Below the pieces are notes generated by a model. It was not told the origin of the DNA. It searched no databases and was given only the letters and a program-made list of their open reading frames with translations. DNA of 64,000 nucleotides from G963663615 sp963663615 (GTDB lineage Bacteria > Bacteroidota > Ignavibacteria > Ignavibacteriales > Melioribacteraceae), in contig OY760517.1 of assembly GCA_963663615.1 (NCBI GenBank), positions 3,348,001 to 3,412,000 of the forward strand, in the 5' to 3' direction. Below, piece after piece: positions 42,940 through 51,919 of the stretch. Made by a program: the position numbers and the translations under genes. How positions within the stretch are numbered: the first letter of the stretch is position 1; each line of letters starts with the position of its first letter.

Positions 42940-42963
42940 CACACGAATAATTTCGTGAGCAGA
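42940..42963. repeat. Short palindrome related to the 51.1-51.6 kb repeats
   Basis: CACACGAATAATTTCGTGAG is an imperfect inverted repeat like CCACGAATTCTTTCGTGG at 51609. It is the most degenerate of the copies and is identified by resemblance only. Confidence 0.45.
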
Positions 42964-43036
42964 AGTATTATCCTGCAATTTTTGGTATCGCGTAGCAATT
43001 ACTCTTGTGTATAAAGGTTTGAGAAAAAGTTAATCT

Positions 43037-44182
43037 TTATCCCTCATAAAACAGCTTGAGTAGTTTTTCGGCGGCGGTAGTTGCCGGTAATGTTTCGTTT
43101 AGTATGCTTTCTTTTATATCCGGCATAGCTGCCTTAATACGTGGTTCGGTATAAAACCTTTCCTTAAGCTCCATTTCAATCATGCTGAAAACCCACTCCA
43201 GGGACTGGTTTTTTCTGCGTTTCTCGAAAGCTCCATTATCCTTGGTTAAACTTTCAAACTCTTTTATTACATCCCAAATTTCAGGAATACCCTTACCTGT
43301 TATTGATGATGCTGTATAAGCCTTCGATTGCCATCCCTTTGTTGCTGGTTGCAAATAATGTAATGCATTACTATACTCAGCTTTTGCACGGTTGGCTGCA
43401 AGTTCATTTTCACCATCTGCCTTGTTAATCAATACCGAATCCGCAATTTCAACCACACCTTTTTTAATACCCTGCAATTCATCTCCGGCTCCGGCAACGA
43501 GTACAAGCAAGTAAAAATCAACCATCGAACGAACGGTTATTTCATTCTGACCAACCCCAACTGTTTCGATAAGAATAACATCAAAACCGGCAGCTTCGCA
43601 AAGAGTAATAGTTTCGCGAGTTTTACGTGTAACTCCGCCAAGTGCACCACCTGAAGGAGAAGGGCGTATAAAACAATTAGCCTCTCTTGATAATTTTTCC
43701 ATGCGTGTTTTATCACCAAGCACGGAACCATGGGTAACGCTTGAACTTGGATCAACAGTAAGTACGGCAACCTTGTGCCCCTTTTCAATAAGGTACAACC
43801 CAAGTGCCTCTATAAAAGTTGATTTACCTGCACCCGGTACGCCCGATATTCCAATACGCAATGAGTTACCAGCTTCAGGCAGTAGTTTGGCAAGTACATC
43901 CTGTGCCGTTTCCCGATGCTTTTTGGAGTTACTTTCAATTAGTGTAATTGCACGGGCAAGTAAAATCCTGTCCTTGTTAAGCACACCATTAGCATAATCA
44001 TCAACCGTTAATTGTGGTCTCTTTGAATTATTATATTGTTTGCCTCTATTATAATCAGCTTTTTTATATTCGCTTGCAACACCTTTAACAACACGTACTG
44101 CAAACTCCTGACCAGCATTTTCCGGATGCCAGTCCGGTTTATAGGATCTTTCTTCGTTATCTTTTTTATTATCTGTACTCAT
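43037..44182 (-). CDS. meaB: Methylmalonyl-CoA mutase-associated GTPase MeaB
   Basis: GTPase chaperone that protects and reloads the B12-dependent methylmalonyl-CoA mutase. The 381-residue protein has the P-loop GISGVPGAGKSTFIE near residue 120 and continues with TVDPSSSVTHGSVLGDKTRM, typical of the MeaB/ArgK family. IRPSPSGGALGGVTRKTRE and ETVGVGQNE form the switch regions, and NKADGENE carries the guanine-specific NKxD. An N-terminal extension of about 60 charged residues precedes the family core. The mutase genes are not in the window. It is followed by an acetyltransferase gene upstream on the same strand, 28 bases away. Confidence 0.93.
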   Translation of the reverse strand: MSTDNKKDNEERSYKPDWHPENAGQEFAVRVVKGVASEYKKADYNRGKQYNNSKRPQLTVDDYANGVLNKDRILLARAITLIESNSKKHRETAQDVLAKLLPEAGNSLRIGISGVPGAGKSTFIEALGLYLIEKGHKVAVLTVDPSSSVTHGSVLGDKTRMEKLSREANCFIRPSPSGGALGGVTRKTRETITLCEAAGFDVILIETVGVGQNEITVRSMVDFYLLVLVAGAGDELQGIKKGVVEIADSVLINKADGENELAANRAKAEYSNALHYLQPATKGWQSKAYTASSITGKGIPEIWDVIKEFESLTKDNGAFEKRRKNQSLEWVFSMIEMELKERFYTEPRIKAAMPDIKESILNETLPATTAAEKLLKLFYEG

Positions 44183-44210
44183 AAAACCTAAAACTAAAAC
44201 TTAATTATTA

Positions 44211-44774
44211 CTAAAACCTGTTGTGTAAATAATCTTCCTTTAATATGCCGTAAACGATCAAATCATGAAACGTACCGTTTTTGCAAACATGCTTACGTAA
44301 TATACCTTCGTATTTCATACCTGCTTTTTCCATAACCTGACCGGAAGCCGGATTGTTCCCCATATAGTGAGCAAAAATCCTGTTAAAATCCAAAACCTCA
44401 AATCCAAACTTTACGGTTCTTTTAGCTGCTTCGGTAGCGTAACCCATATTCCAGTAATCTACACCAATCCAGTAACCAAGTTCTGCATTATCAAAATCTT
44501 TGTTAAACTTTAGTCCGATTGCACCAATAAGCTCATTATCGGATTTAAGAGTAACTGCAAAGTTCGTATTTCGCTCTTCCTGAAAATCAACAACCTGACT
44601 ACTAATCCAGTCAATTGCATCCTTTTCGGTATAGGGGTGCGGAATGTAAAGAGCTGTATCAGACACAAGTTTATTATGCAGCAGTTCTGTAACCCGCTTT
44701 ACATCCGTAATAACAAACGGACGCAAAACCAACCGTTCTGTATGAAGATTTGGAAGTTCATAAATTGGTTTCAT
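44211..44774 (-). CDS. GNAT acetyltransferase, RimJ/RimL type
   Basis: A 187-residue acetyltransferase. The start LHTERLVLRPFVITDVKRVT is characteristic of the RimJ/RimL branch. ELGYWIGVDYWNMGYATEAA contains the pantetheine-binding turn (here NMGYAT instead of QGxGxA), and RIFAHYMGNNPASGQVMEKA the C-terminal acetyl-CoA segment. Members acetylate ribosomal proteins, amino acids or antibiotics; the substrate cannot be told. It lies between meaB and an exported-protein gene in the same direction, all with short gaps. Confidence 0.88.
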   Translation of the reverse strand: MKPIYELPNLHTERLVLRPFVITDVKRVTELLHNKLVSDTALYIPHPYTEKDAIDWISSQVVDFQEERNTNFAVTLKSDNELIGAIGLKFNKDFDNAELGYWIGVDYWNMGYATEAAKRTVKFGFEVLDFNRIFAHYMGNNPASGQVMEKAGMKYEGILRKHVCKNGTFHDLIVYGILKEDYLHNRF

Positions 44775-44794
44775 ATTCCACCTGCTAACAAATA

Positions 44795-45631
44795 TTATAA
44801 GTGATATGAAAAGAAATCAGAGAACAACCCAATAGAAAACTCATGGAATTTATTATCTGTATTACCAGGCATTACATTGAAGCGATATTTTGTATATACG
44901 GCAAATATACCATAAAACTTGAACCACCCAATACTTGCTTCGGCACCAACACCATTAAAGCCGTTAAAATCCGTAAACCCGGAAACACCACCCGAAAGGT
45001 ATTCAATTCCACCTGGCTGGTATAAATATTTATAACCGGCTCGCAAATGGTGCTTATTTTCTATGTCGTAAATAAAAGCATACTCCAAACTAAAAATATG
45101 ATCGGGATAAGGTAACCCGGTTTTACTAATTGTAAGAAGGGGTATTTCTTTATTTAATCCCAAATGCGATTCATCATCAAACTGTGCAACCGTAAATGAT
45201 GGCATTCCGAAAAATGCTCCGCCAATACAGCATGTAGTAAATATGTCAAGACTCTGTTCGGTTTCAATTTTCTGTTCAAAGAAAGGAAGCACCAATTCGT
45301 ACGGACCACTTTTAATTTTTTTACCATTAGAGGTAGTAATGAATATATTATAAATTGCAGTAGCCGAATCAAATTCAACATCATTAAAATCGTACTTGGC
45401 AGAAAAATCTTCAAGTGGTTCTTCTGAAACTACATATTTATAACCCTGATCAAATACAATTTCAGCACTAACTGCCTCCGAAACAAAAAAGGATATTCTG
45501 AATTCGTAAGGTGCCTCCGGTGTAACATAGGAATCAATTAAAAACAGTTCAATTTCGTCCTGTGCAAAAATGTTGGAAAACAAACTAAACGTAAATAATA
45601 CGGTAATGGCAGTCAGTATTCTGTTTTTCAT
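44795..45631 (-). CDS. Exported protein of unknown function
   Basis: A 278-residue protein with a signal peptide (residues 1-23, ending NIFAQ). The first half (about 25-135) looks like an Ig-like or Macroglobulin-type beta domain, with YEFRISFFVSEAVSAEIVFD and YELVLPFFEQK. The second half (about 140-278) has a barrel-like pattern (HHLRAGYKYLYQPGG, VGAEASIGWFKFYGIFAVYT, FHEFSIGLFSDFFSYHL), suggesting an outer-membrane location. No family recognised. Two cysteines in TCCIGG are adjacent near residue 133. It is the first gene of a likely unit with the acetyltransferase and meaB genes. Confidence 0.6.
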   Translation of the reverse strand: MKNRILTAITVLFTFSLFSNIFAQDEIELFLIDSYVTPEAPYEFRISFFVSEAVSAEIVFDQGYKYVVSEEPLEDFSAKYDFNDVEFDSATAIYNIFITTSNGKKIKSGPYELVLPFFEQKIETEQSLDIFTTCCIGGAFFGMPSFTVAQFDDESHLGLNKEIPLLTISKTGLPYPDHIFSLEYAFIYDIENKHHLRAGYKYLYQPGGIEYLSGGVSGFTDFNGFNGVGAEASIGWFKFYGIFAVYTKYRFNVMPGNTDNKFHEFSIGLFSDFFSYHL

Positions 45632-45762
45632 ATTCTATTTCTTTATTGATTAATAAACACTTCCAAATAACAGCATCATTAAATATAATGAATTAGCTCT
45701 ATTTATTTGTTATATTTAGAATTATTCTATATTAACAGCTTATTTTTTATTGTAATTATCAG

Positions 45763-46803
45763 ATGCCGGAAAGAAATAGTAAATATAGCGGAATGTCAAG
45801 CCAAAGTTACAGCAAAGTTATACTTTTAATTGTACCTTTACTAATGGTTATTGCTTTGCTTGCAGTTAGCTGCAAACATAGTGATGATGGAATAAATACC
45901 GGCTGGACAGTAGGTTTTTTGCGTGGTTACGTTAGAGATGATTCCACTCTTTCCTACATTGAGGATGCTACTATTGAACTTGACGGAGAAGTTTACGAAA
46001 CATCATCCAATGGTTACTATACCATACTTAATGTTACCCCTGGCGAAAAGTTCCTGATGGCATACAAGGATGGTTACGATACTGCCTCAACCTATATAAA
46101 TATTAGTGTGGGAGATACTTCATACGCAAATTTTTTCCTCACCCCCGAACCCGAGGAACCGGAATACGCTTCCATACAAGGCTTTATAAGAAACGTTACT
46201 ACATGGGAATTTGTAACGGCAGCCGAAATACATTTTGAGGATAGCATTTATTATTCGAACTCTTCAGGCAGGTATCTTATTAACCGCATTTTACCGGGTT
46301 ATCATACACTAAAGGCTACCAAAGCAGGGTACGATACCATGTCCCTTATAGTCGATGCCCAAAATGATCTTGATGCAACAGCAAACTTCTACATCCGCAA
46401 GGAAGAAGATGCTCCACCTGCCGATACCAGCAAAGTTGTTTGGACATACACTAATACAGGTTCAAATCATATTGTTTCTATTCCTGTAAGTATTTCCCCA
46501 ACAGTTTACGGAGACCCACTTTTACCTGGTGATATGATAGGTGTTTTCTACGATTCACTTGGTACAGATGCATGTGCCGGTTATGCTGTTTGGGATGGCT
46601 CCTCCAATTTACCCCTTGCTGTTTGGGGTGATGACAACACAACAAACGAAAAGGATGGTTTAACTTCCGGTGAAACTTTCAAATGGAAAATCAGACGAAT
46701 CTCTAATTTGAAAACTTACGATGCTACTGCCACATTTTCATCAGGAAATGACTTCTTCGTTTCTAACGGTTTATCAATACTCTCCTCCCTGAAAGTGGAA
46801 TAA
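45763..46803 (+). CDS. Lipoprotein with two carboxypeptidase-regulatory-like domains
   Basis: A 346-residue exported protein. The hydrophobic signal (about 19-38) ends ALLAVSCKH, a lipobox with cysteine near 37. Two tandem beta-sandwich domains follow: LRGYVRDDSTLSYIEDATIE...NGYYTILNVTPGEK...YDTAS (about 50-125) and IQGFIRNVTTWEFVTAAEI...GRYLINRILPGYHTL...YDTMS (about 130-210). These match the CarboxypepD_reg fold used in surface lipoproteins. The remaining C-terminal part (about 215-346), with VVWTYTNTGSNHIVSIPV, is a different beta-rich domain. An alternative start is 10 codons downstream. It is a single gene. Confidence 0.78.
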   Translation: MPERNSKYSGMSSQSYSKVILLIVPLLMVIALLAVSCKHSDDGINTGWTVGFLRGYVRDDSTLSYIEDATIELDGEVYETSSNGYYTILNVTPGEKFLMAYKDGYDTASTYINISVGDTSYANFFLTPEPEEPEYASIQGFIRNVTTWEFVTAAEIHFEDSIYYSNSSGRYLINRILPGYHTLKATKAGYDTMSLIVDAQNDLDATANFYIRKEEDAPPADTSKVVWTYTNTGSNHIVSIPVSISPTVYGDPLLPGDMIGVFYDSLGTDACAGYAVWDGSSNLPLAVWGDDNTTNEKDGLTSGETFKWKIRRISNLKTYDATATFSSGNDFFVSNGLSILSSLKVE

Positions 46804-46901
46804 TTTAGCCCCTTTTCGTAACCAACTAATAATTTTATTACACTCTTTATTTCCCTATATTGCATATTCGAATTTTTGTATTCAAAATATTGGAGTTTTA
46901 C

Positions 46902-47678
46902 GTGGATATTCTCGTTAGCAACGATGATGGTATAGATTCCCCCGGATTGTATGAACTGGCTAATGCACTTAAAAAAATTGGTAATGTAACAGTTGTTGCT
47001 CCCCGCACAGAACAAAGTGCTGTTGGGCATGCAATTACCATGAAAAACCCCCTTCGAATTACCGAATTTTATAAAAATAATGAGTTCTTTGGTTATGCCG
47101 TTGATGGTACCCCCGCCGACTGTGTAAAAATTGGTATGAGAAATATTCTTTCAAAAAATCCTGATGTTGTTGTTTCAGGAATTAACCACGGTTCCAATAC
47201 TGCTATAAATATAATTTATTCCGGTACTGTTTCGGCTGCGAGAGAAGCAGCTATTTTTGACGTACCCTCAATTGCAGTTTCTGTTACAAGTCATGATGCA
47301 ATACATTTTGATTTTGCCTGTGATCTCGCAAAAAAACTGGCACTTGATATTAAAAAGAACGGACTAAAAAAAGGTACTCTTCTTAATGTAAACGTACCAA
47401 ATGTACCTAAAGAAGAAGTTGCCGGGGTTAGAATTACACATCAGGGTAAATCCCGCTGGGATGATACATACGAAGAACGAATTGATCCTTATGGTAAAAA
47501 ATACTACTGGCTTACAGGTCAGCTTGAAGATGTTGATACAACACTTAATCTGGATCAGGGTGCAATAAGAAACAAATTCGCATCTGTTAGTCCAATTTAT
47601 TTTGATTTAACAGATTATGAAACATTCGAAAAGCTTAAAGAATGGAACATAGAGGAAACATTCTCTGTAGAAAAATAA
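46902..47678 (+). CDS. surE: 5'/3'-nucleotidase SurE
   Basis: Removes phosphate from nucleoside monophosphates and is linked with stationary-phase survival. I choose the GTG at 46902, because GGAG lies 8 bases upstream and the family begins exactly at VDILVSNDDGIDSPGL; the frame is open 14 codons further back. The 258-residue protein has the metal-binding DD pair in SNDDG, DCVKIGMRNI, and SGINHGSNTAINIIYSGTVS with AAREA, all SurE signatures. Downstream, the VWA membrane gene starts 7 bases after its stop, so the two are probably cotranscribed. Confidence 0.95.
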   Translation: MDILVSNDDGIDSPGLYELANALKKIGNVTVVAPRTEQSAVGHAITMKNPLRITEFYKNNEFFGYAVDGTPADCVKIGMRNILSKNPDVVVSGINHGSNTAINIIYSGTVSAAREAAIFDVPSIAVSVTSHDAIHFDFACDLAKKLALDIKKNGLKKGTLLNVNVPNVPKEEVAGVRITHQGKSRWDDTYEERIDPYGKKYYWLTGQLEDVDTTLNLDQGAIRNKFASVSPIYFDLTDYETFEKLKEWNIEETFSVEK

Positions 47679-47685
47679 AAACTTT

Positions 47686-49797
47686 ATGAATTATCCTGAT
47701 TCCTTTAATATATCTTTTTCCTACAGCTACCTGTTTTTTATTGCCGGAATGGTATTGGTAATTGCTTTCACAATATTTAATTACCGGATAACTATTCCCC
47801 GCATTAGCGGTTTCGAGAAATTAGTACTTGTTGCAGTGCGGTCTCTTGCTCTTGCTCTTATTCTTCTGGCAATATTTGAACCAGTGCTAAATCTTGTTTA
47901 CAAGGATGTTGAAGAGCCAGAAAACCTGCTATTTGTTGATAATTCGCAATCAATGGTTTTCAGGGATAGTTTGGAAAAAGCGGAAAAGATAAATGAAATT
48001 ATTAGCAAGTTCTCCGAAATACCAAACACCCGTACAGTTTTGTTTGGTAATAAAATTGCTGCTGAAGCTAACGCTAATCCCGATTTTTCATCTGGTAATA
48101 CAAAGCTGGAAGATGTTTCAAATTACCTAAAAGATCAAAAACATCCTGTGGCATCTGTTACAATCCTGTCGGATGGAATTATTACAGAAGGTAAAAACCC
48201 AGTATATGACCTTGAGAAAAACAATTTCCCGGTAAATACAATTGGTATTGGCGATACTCTACGCAAGCCGGATATTTCAATTGCAGCAATTACAAAAAAC
48301 CGTACTATATACAAAGATAAGGAAACCTCAGTTGTCGTTTCGTTAGAACAATCTGGTTACGGTAACCGCAAAGCTGTTTTGGAGTTTTACGAGGATAATG
48401 TAAAGTTAACTCAAAAAAACATATCCCTGAATGCTAATGGTTTGACTAAAGTAAAATTTAACTATACCCCCGCATCATCAGGCGAAAAAAGACTACGATT
48501 TAATGTTAGCCGTTTTGAAAGCGAAGAAAATATTGAAAACAATTCGAAATCAGTTTTTGTTAATGTTCTCGAAAACAAGTTGCGTGTAATGATGCTGGCT
48601 GGTTTGCCTAACTCCGATTACTCATTTATTAAAAATATTCTTGAAAAGGATGAAAATATTGAGCTATCGGAATACATAATCATGAAAAACGGTAAAACCA
48701 TTGGTACAGATAATCCACTGCAAAAAATTGATAGTGCTGATGTATTAATCACAATCTCCTTTCCTTCGCCTTTTACCAATGATAAATTTGTGAGCGAAAT
48801 TAACAATCTGCTTAACAGAAATAAAACACCAATCTTTTCTTTGCTTTCCAATGGTATTGCATACAACAAACTAAAGAAACTTGAAACTGCATTGGCTGTA
48901 AAAGTTGGAGGCTATAACAAAGGCTTCAACGAGATACAACCTTCTGTAAAAGATATAACAAACCCGATATTAACAGCAGAGGGAATAACATTAAACGACT
49001 GGCTAAACCTTCCTCCTGTTTTTGTTAGTAACAGCCGAGTTTCAGAAGCAGCCGGCTCAAAAATAATTCTTGAAAGCCTGCTAAACGGTGTACCCCTTGG
49101 AAAACCCCTTGCATATACTTACAATGCCGGCAAAAAGCGAAATATTGTAGTAAACGCCACCGATATATGGCGTTGGAAACTGCAAAGCTCAAATGAAGGT
49201 AGCAGACTTCTGGAGGTATTCATTAATAATTCTGTAAAATGGCTTGCAGTTGACCGTAACAAAAAACAGGTTAACATTACCACCGATAAAAAGTTCTATT
49301 CCGGCAATGAAACTGTAAGGTTTTCCGGTGAAGTTTATGATGATCTTTTTGAACCTGTTGATGATGCAGCCGTTGAAGTAAAAATTGGCACTGAAACTAT
49401 ACTTCTGGAAGCTGTTGGTAACGGCTTATATGAAGGTGAATATAAATCTGTTTACACGGGATTGCAAACCTATACAGCCTCTGCAAAAAAAACGGGTAAC
49501 CCACTTGGTACAAACACAGGGAAATTTAGCATTGGCGAAGTTAATGCCGAAAGTCTTAATCTTGTTAGGAACTCTAAACTACTTAAGGATATTGCGGCAC
49601 TAACAAATGGTAGTTATTTTGATATCGATAACAGTAATAAGCTTTTTAAGAAAATAAACGCTCAAAATAGTTCAGGCAAACGAATTTTATACTCAACACA
49701 AAAATATAATTTATGGTCTGAGTCAGCTTTACTTATTACTATAATAGTATTACTTTCCGTTGAATGGTTACTAAGAAAACGGGCAGGCATGCTATAA
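47686..49797 (+). CDS. Membrane protein with a VWA-like domain
   Basis: A 703-residue protein anchored by helices near 14-33 and 43-65 at the N-terminus and one at the C-terminus (about 677-696). The region between looks exported. A von Willebrand A-like domain begins with LLFVDNSQSMVFRD, where DNSQS fits the MIDAS motif DxSxS, and continues with VTILSDGIITEG. It is followed by beta-sandwich stretches and a segment (about 300-520) like the glutamine-amidotransferase-type fold that such proteins often carry (VRVMMLAGLPNSDYSFIK-like). The architecture resembles Bacteroidetes-group VWA/BatA-like membrane proteins of unknown function. It follows surE with 7 bases between. Confidence 0.75.
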   Translation: MNYPDSFNISFSYSYLFFIAGMVLVIAFTIFNYRITIPRISGFEKLVLVAVRSLALALILLAIFEPVLNLVYKDVEEPENLLFVDNSQSMVFRDSLEKAEKINEIISKFSEIPNTRTVLFGNKIAAEANANPDFSSGNTKLEDVSNYLKDQKHPVASVTILSDGIITEGKNPVYDLEKNNFPVNTIGIGDTLRKPDISIAAITKNRTIYKDKETSVVVSLEQSGYGNRKAVLEFYEDNVKLTQKNISLNANGLTKVKFNYTPASSGEKRLRFNVSRFESEENIENNSKSVFVNVLENKLRVMMLAGLPNSDYSFIKNILEKDENIELSEYIIMKNGKTIGTDNPLQKIDSADVLITISFPSPFTNDKFVSEINNLLNRNKTPIFSLLSNGIAYNKLKKLETALAVKVGGYNKGFNEIQPSVKDITNPILTAEGITLNDWLNLPPVFVSNSRVSEAAGSKIILESLLNGVPLGKPLAYTYNAGKKRNIVVNATDIWRWKLQSSNEGSRLLEVFINNSVKWLAVDRNKKQVNITTDKKFYSGNETVRFSGEVYDDLFEPVDDAAVEVKIGTETILLEAVGNGLYEGEYKSVYTGLQTYTASAKKTGNPLGTNTGKFSIGEVNAESLNLVRNSKLLKDIAALTNGSYFDIDNSNKLFKKINAQNSSGKRILYSTQKYNLWSESALLITIIVLLSVEWLLRKRAGML

Positions 49798-49910
49798 AAT
49801 TAATTGGTTTTTATTTCTTTTTGTAATTATCTTATACTTAAAATAATTAGTGAAAGAAATAATTCTATTCCAGATAAATTGGTCTTATTGTAAACATTTC
49901 CGAGAGTAAA

Positions 49911-50345
49911 ATGATATTTATTGAATGGTCCGCCGAAGAAACAATTGATGTACAAGATATTGATAAACAACACAGCGAAATGGCTAATATTCTAAATATA
50001 CTCCATACTACATTAGGTACAGATCAATATGATAAAGCAAAGATGTACTGTAAGGAACTTGTAATTACATTGCGCGAACACCTTGATACCGAAGAAAATT
50101 ACATGAAAGATAATAAATATCCCAACTTCATATCTCATAAACTTGAGCATGACAGGTTTATGAAAAAGGTAGAAGACTTTTGTCGAAAAGTTGAAACAGG
50201 TAACGAAACGGTAAATCTTGAGTTTCTTAATTCAGCTAAAAAATGGCTGTTCAATCACCTTGCAATAAATGATAAAAAGCTTGGGGCATTTCTTATTTCT
50301 AAAGGAATAGTTGAACCCGCAAGCAACAAAAAAGTAAATGCTTAA
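49911..50345 (+). CDS. Bacteriohemerythrin
   Basis: A 144-residue O2-binding four-helix protein with a di-iron site. The ligand pattern is complete: H in DKQHSEM, H and E in LREHLDTEENYM, the HxxxH of SHKLEHDRF, and H with D in NHLAINDKKLG. These are the seven standard iron ligands of the hemerythrin family. The start WSAEETIDVQDIDKQH is typical of bacterial single-domain forms, which store or sense oxygen. Its end overlaps the comF start by 8 bases, an unusual pairing but one that suggests cotranscription. Confidence 0.93.
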   Translation: MIFIEWSAEETIDVQDIDKQHSEMANILNILHTTLGTDQYDKAKMYCKELVITLREHLDTEENYMKDNKYPNFISHKLEHDRFMKKVEDFCRKVETGNETVNLEFLNSAKKWLFNHLAINDKKLGAFLISKGIVEPASNKKVNA

Positions 50346-51042
50346 TAGTTGGGAAATAAAGTCATGGTACAATCAGTTCCTCGATTTTATTTTCCCGCGA
50401 TTTTGCTTTCAATGTACAACAAAACTTGAATCCGGGGAACTGTTTTTGTGCGGTTCCTGTCTGGAAAAACTAAAATTCGTAACACCTGATAAAGTTGAAT
50501 TTGAATACAACAAAAGCCTCGCCGAACAAAGCTATGTCGATTTGCTGTACTCCTTGTTACTATTTGAAAAAGACAAACCTGTTCAAAAACTATTTCACCA
50601 GCTAAAATATAAAGAAAAAATAGGTGTGGGTAGTTTTCTTGGTAACATGATGGCTTTTTACCTTGCCGAAAAAATTGGTACCCTTAAGCCGGATTATGTA
50701 ATCCCTGTGCCGTTACACCGAATAAAAAAGATTGAAAGAGGATATAACCAATCTGATAAAATTGCCAAAAAGTTTGCAGAAGTATCGGGTATGAATTATT
50801 CGAAAAAAATACTCAAGCGTAAAAAATATACAAAAAGCCAGTCCATGATGCACTCGAAAGAACGAAAGTTAAATATAGCTGATGCATTTAAGGTAAACAA
50901 ACCGGATGTAATTATTGGCAAAACAATCGTGGTTGTTGACGATATATTCACTACAGGTTCCACCTTACAGGAATGTGGGAGAGTTTTGAAAATTGCTGGT
51001 GCAAAGAAGGTTATCGCTCTTACGGCAGCTTTGGCAAATTAG
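50338..51042 (+). CDS. comF: ComF family phosphoribosyltransferase-like protein
   Basis: A 234-residue member of the ComF family, named for a role in natural transformation in Bacillus and Haemophilus, though many members have unknown function. The N-terminus has a four-cysteine zinc-finger pattern, CFQCTTKLESGELFLCGSCL. The phosphoribosyltransferase fold follows with DYVIPVPLHRIKKIERGYNQ and the PRPP-binding loop VVVDDIFTTGSTLQECGRVL. The order zinc finger then PRTase is diagnostic. The gene overlaps the bacteriohemerythrin gene at its start. No other competence gene is visible here, so the role is by family only. Confidence 0.9.
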   Translation: MLNSWEIKSWYNQFLDFIFPRFCFQCTTKLESGELFLCGSCLEKLKFVTPDKVEFEYNKSLAEQSYVDLLYSLLLFEKDKPVQKLFHQLKYKEKIGVGSFLGNMMAFYLAEKIGTLKPDYVIPVPLHRIKKIERGYNQSDKIAKKFAEVSGMNYSKKILKRKKYTKSQSMMHSKERKLNIADAFKVNKPDVIIGKTIVVVDDIFTTGSTLQECGRVLKIAGAKKVIALTAALAN

Positions 51043-51114
51043 AATGATATGGCAGAACAATCATATTCTGTCAAGAAATGGTTTGTCCCCGCATGTGAAA
51101 AATATAATGTATGG

Positions 51115-51163
51115 TAAACCCATGACTTTAGTCGTGGGGTGATTAGATGCATGAATTCTTTCC
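51115..51163. repeat. REP-like palindromic repeat, copy A
   Basis: TAAACCCATGACTTTAGTCG followed by TGGGGTGATTAGATGCATGAATTC. The start forms an imperfect hairpin (CCCATGACT / AGTCGTGGG). It matches the two ends of copy B at 51561-51650. Confidence 0.65.
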
Positions 51164-51265
51164 AATTATTCTGATAAGAAGTTGTTCTTGACGAGCAGGA
51201 AGATACTGCTTTAAAATAAGTAATGGCGATTTCCCGCTTGCGGAATAAACATGAATCGCACCTAC

Positions 51266-51336
51266 AAAATTATATCTATCCTGGGCAAGTCCCTCCCATT
51301 ATAGGGGAGGGATTTAGGGAGAGGTCCTTCGATACC
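51266..51336 (+). repeat. 70-bp dispersed repeat, copy 2
   Basis: About 80% identical to 42796-42866, including the leading AAAATTAtATCTAT and the hairpin CCCTCCCATTATAGGGGAGGG. It is followed by CTTCGATACCGCA, which recurs at 51878. Confidence 0.75.
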
Positions 51337-51560
51337 GCACAACGGCACAGGCTAGGCTCAGGAACCATCCTTCAATACCCCATTATGTCACGAACCACGT
51401 TAGTGGTTCAACAAATCAGGTAAAGTCCTGGTTACACAAGAGTATTTAGATCTTTTCGTTTTATTAATTGCTACATAGAAGTAATCGCTAACGCTATATA
51501 TAAATACCGGCAAAAAAAACTCCTGCCCTACGAAATTGATACTGTGTATAAACGAAATTA

Positions 51561-51650
51561 GTGGTAACCCATAACTTTAGTCGTGGGTTACAAATGTAAA
51601 ACTCCAGCCCACGAATTCTTTCGTGGGATAATTAGACATATGGGTTTACC
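51561..51650. repeat. REP-like palindromic repeat, copy B (long form)
   Basis: It opens with GTAACCCATAACTTTAGTCG and ends ATATGGGTTTACC, so the outer ends are inverted. Inside are two hairpins: AACCCATAACT / AGTCGTGGGTT and CCCACGAAT / TCTTTCGTGGG. The design recalls REP elements mobilised by RAYT-type transposases; no such gene is in the window. Confidence 0.65.
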
Positions 51651-51700
51651 AACCAAGAATTATCGGCAGAGGGCTGCTAACCCGATAACAAGATAGTTTT

Positions 51701-51737
51701 AAGACACAAAACCTCCGAAGTTCGGAAAACTTCGGAG
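51701..51737 (-). terminator. Candidate terminator for the T9SS protein gene
   Basis: On the - strand CTCCGAAGTT / AACTTCGGAG is a perfect 10-bp stem followed by GTTTTGTGTCTT. It lies about 180 bases after the stop of the gene at 51920, with the repeats between. Confidence 0.55.
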
Positions 51738-51919
51738 ATTGAGTAGTTGTACCTTTTAAAATTAGTAAGGGCGACCCATTTAGAATCGCCCTTAAAAAAA
51801 TATATATTATAACCACTATTTAACTCTCCTCCTTTATAAGGAGGAGTACTCCAAATTTCATTTGGAGGGAGGTGGTTCTTCGATACCGCATCGCGGCGTA
51901 GTCGCCAGACGAAGACGGA

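Larger units (their letters stand above)
42508..43036. other. Intergenic region with terminator and dispersed repeat modules
   Basis: This 529-base gap between convergent genes has no credible open frame. It holds the ftcD terminator and three modules that recur in the window: a block shared with 62767-62881, a 70-bp element shared with 51266-51336, and a short palindrome like those at 51.1-51.6 kb. It looks like a graveyard of small repeat elements. Confidence 0.7.
51043..51919. other. 877-base intergenic repeat cluster
   Basis: No credible gene lies here. The region is packed with inverted repeats: two copies of an ACCCAT/ATGGGT-bounded palindrome, a 70-bp element also at 42.8 kb, a perfect CTCCTCCTT / AAGGAGGAG hairpin (51826-51846) and CCAAAT / ATTTGG next to it, and AAGGGCGA / TCGCCCTT (51768-51795). 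CTTCGATACCGCA occurs twice (51327, 51878). Confidence 0.7.

Noticed and set aside
51223..51423. 66-residue open frame in the repeat cluster
   Set aside because: It runs through the 70-bp dispersed repeat, has no ribosome site, and its composition is not protein-like.
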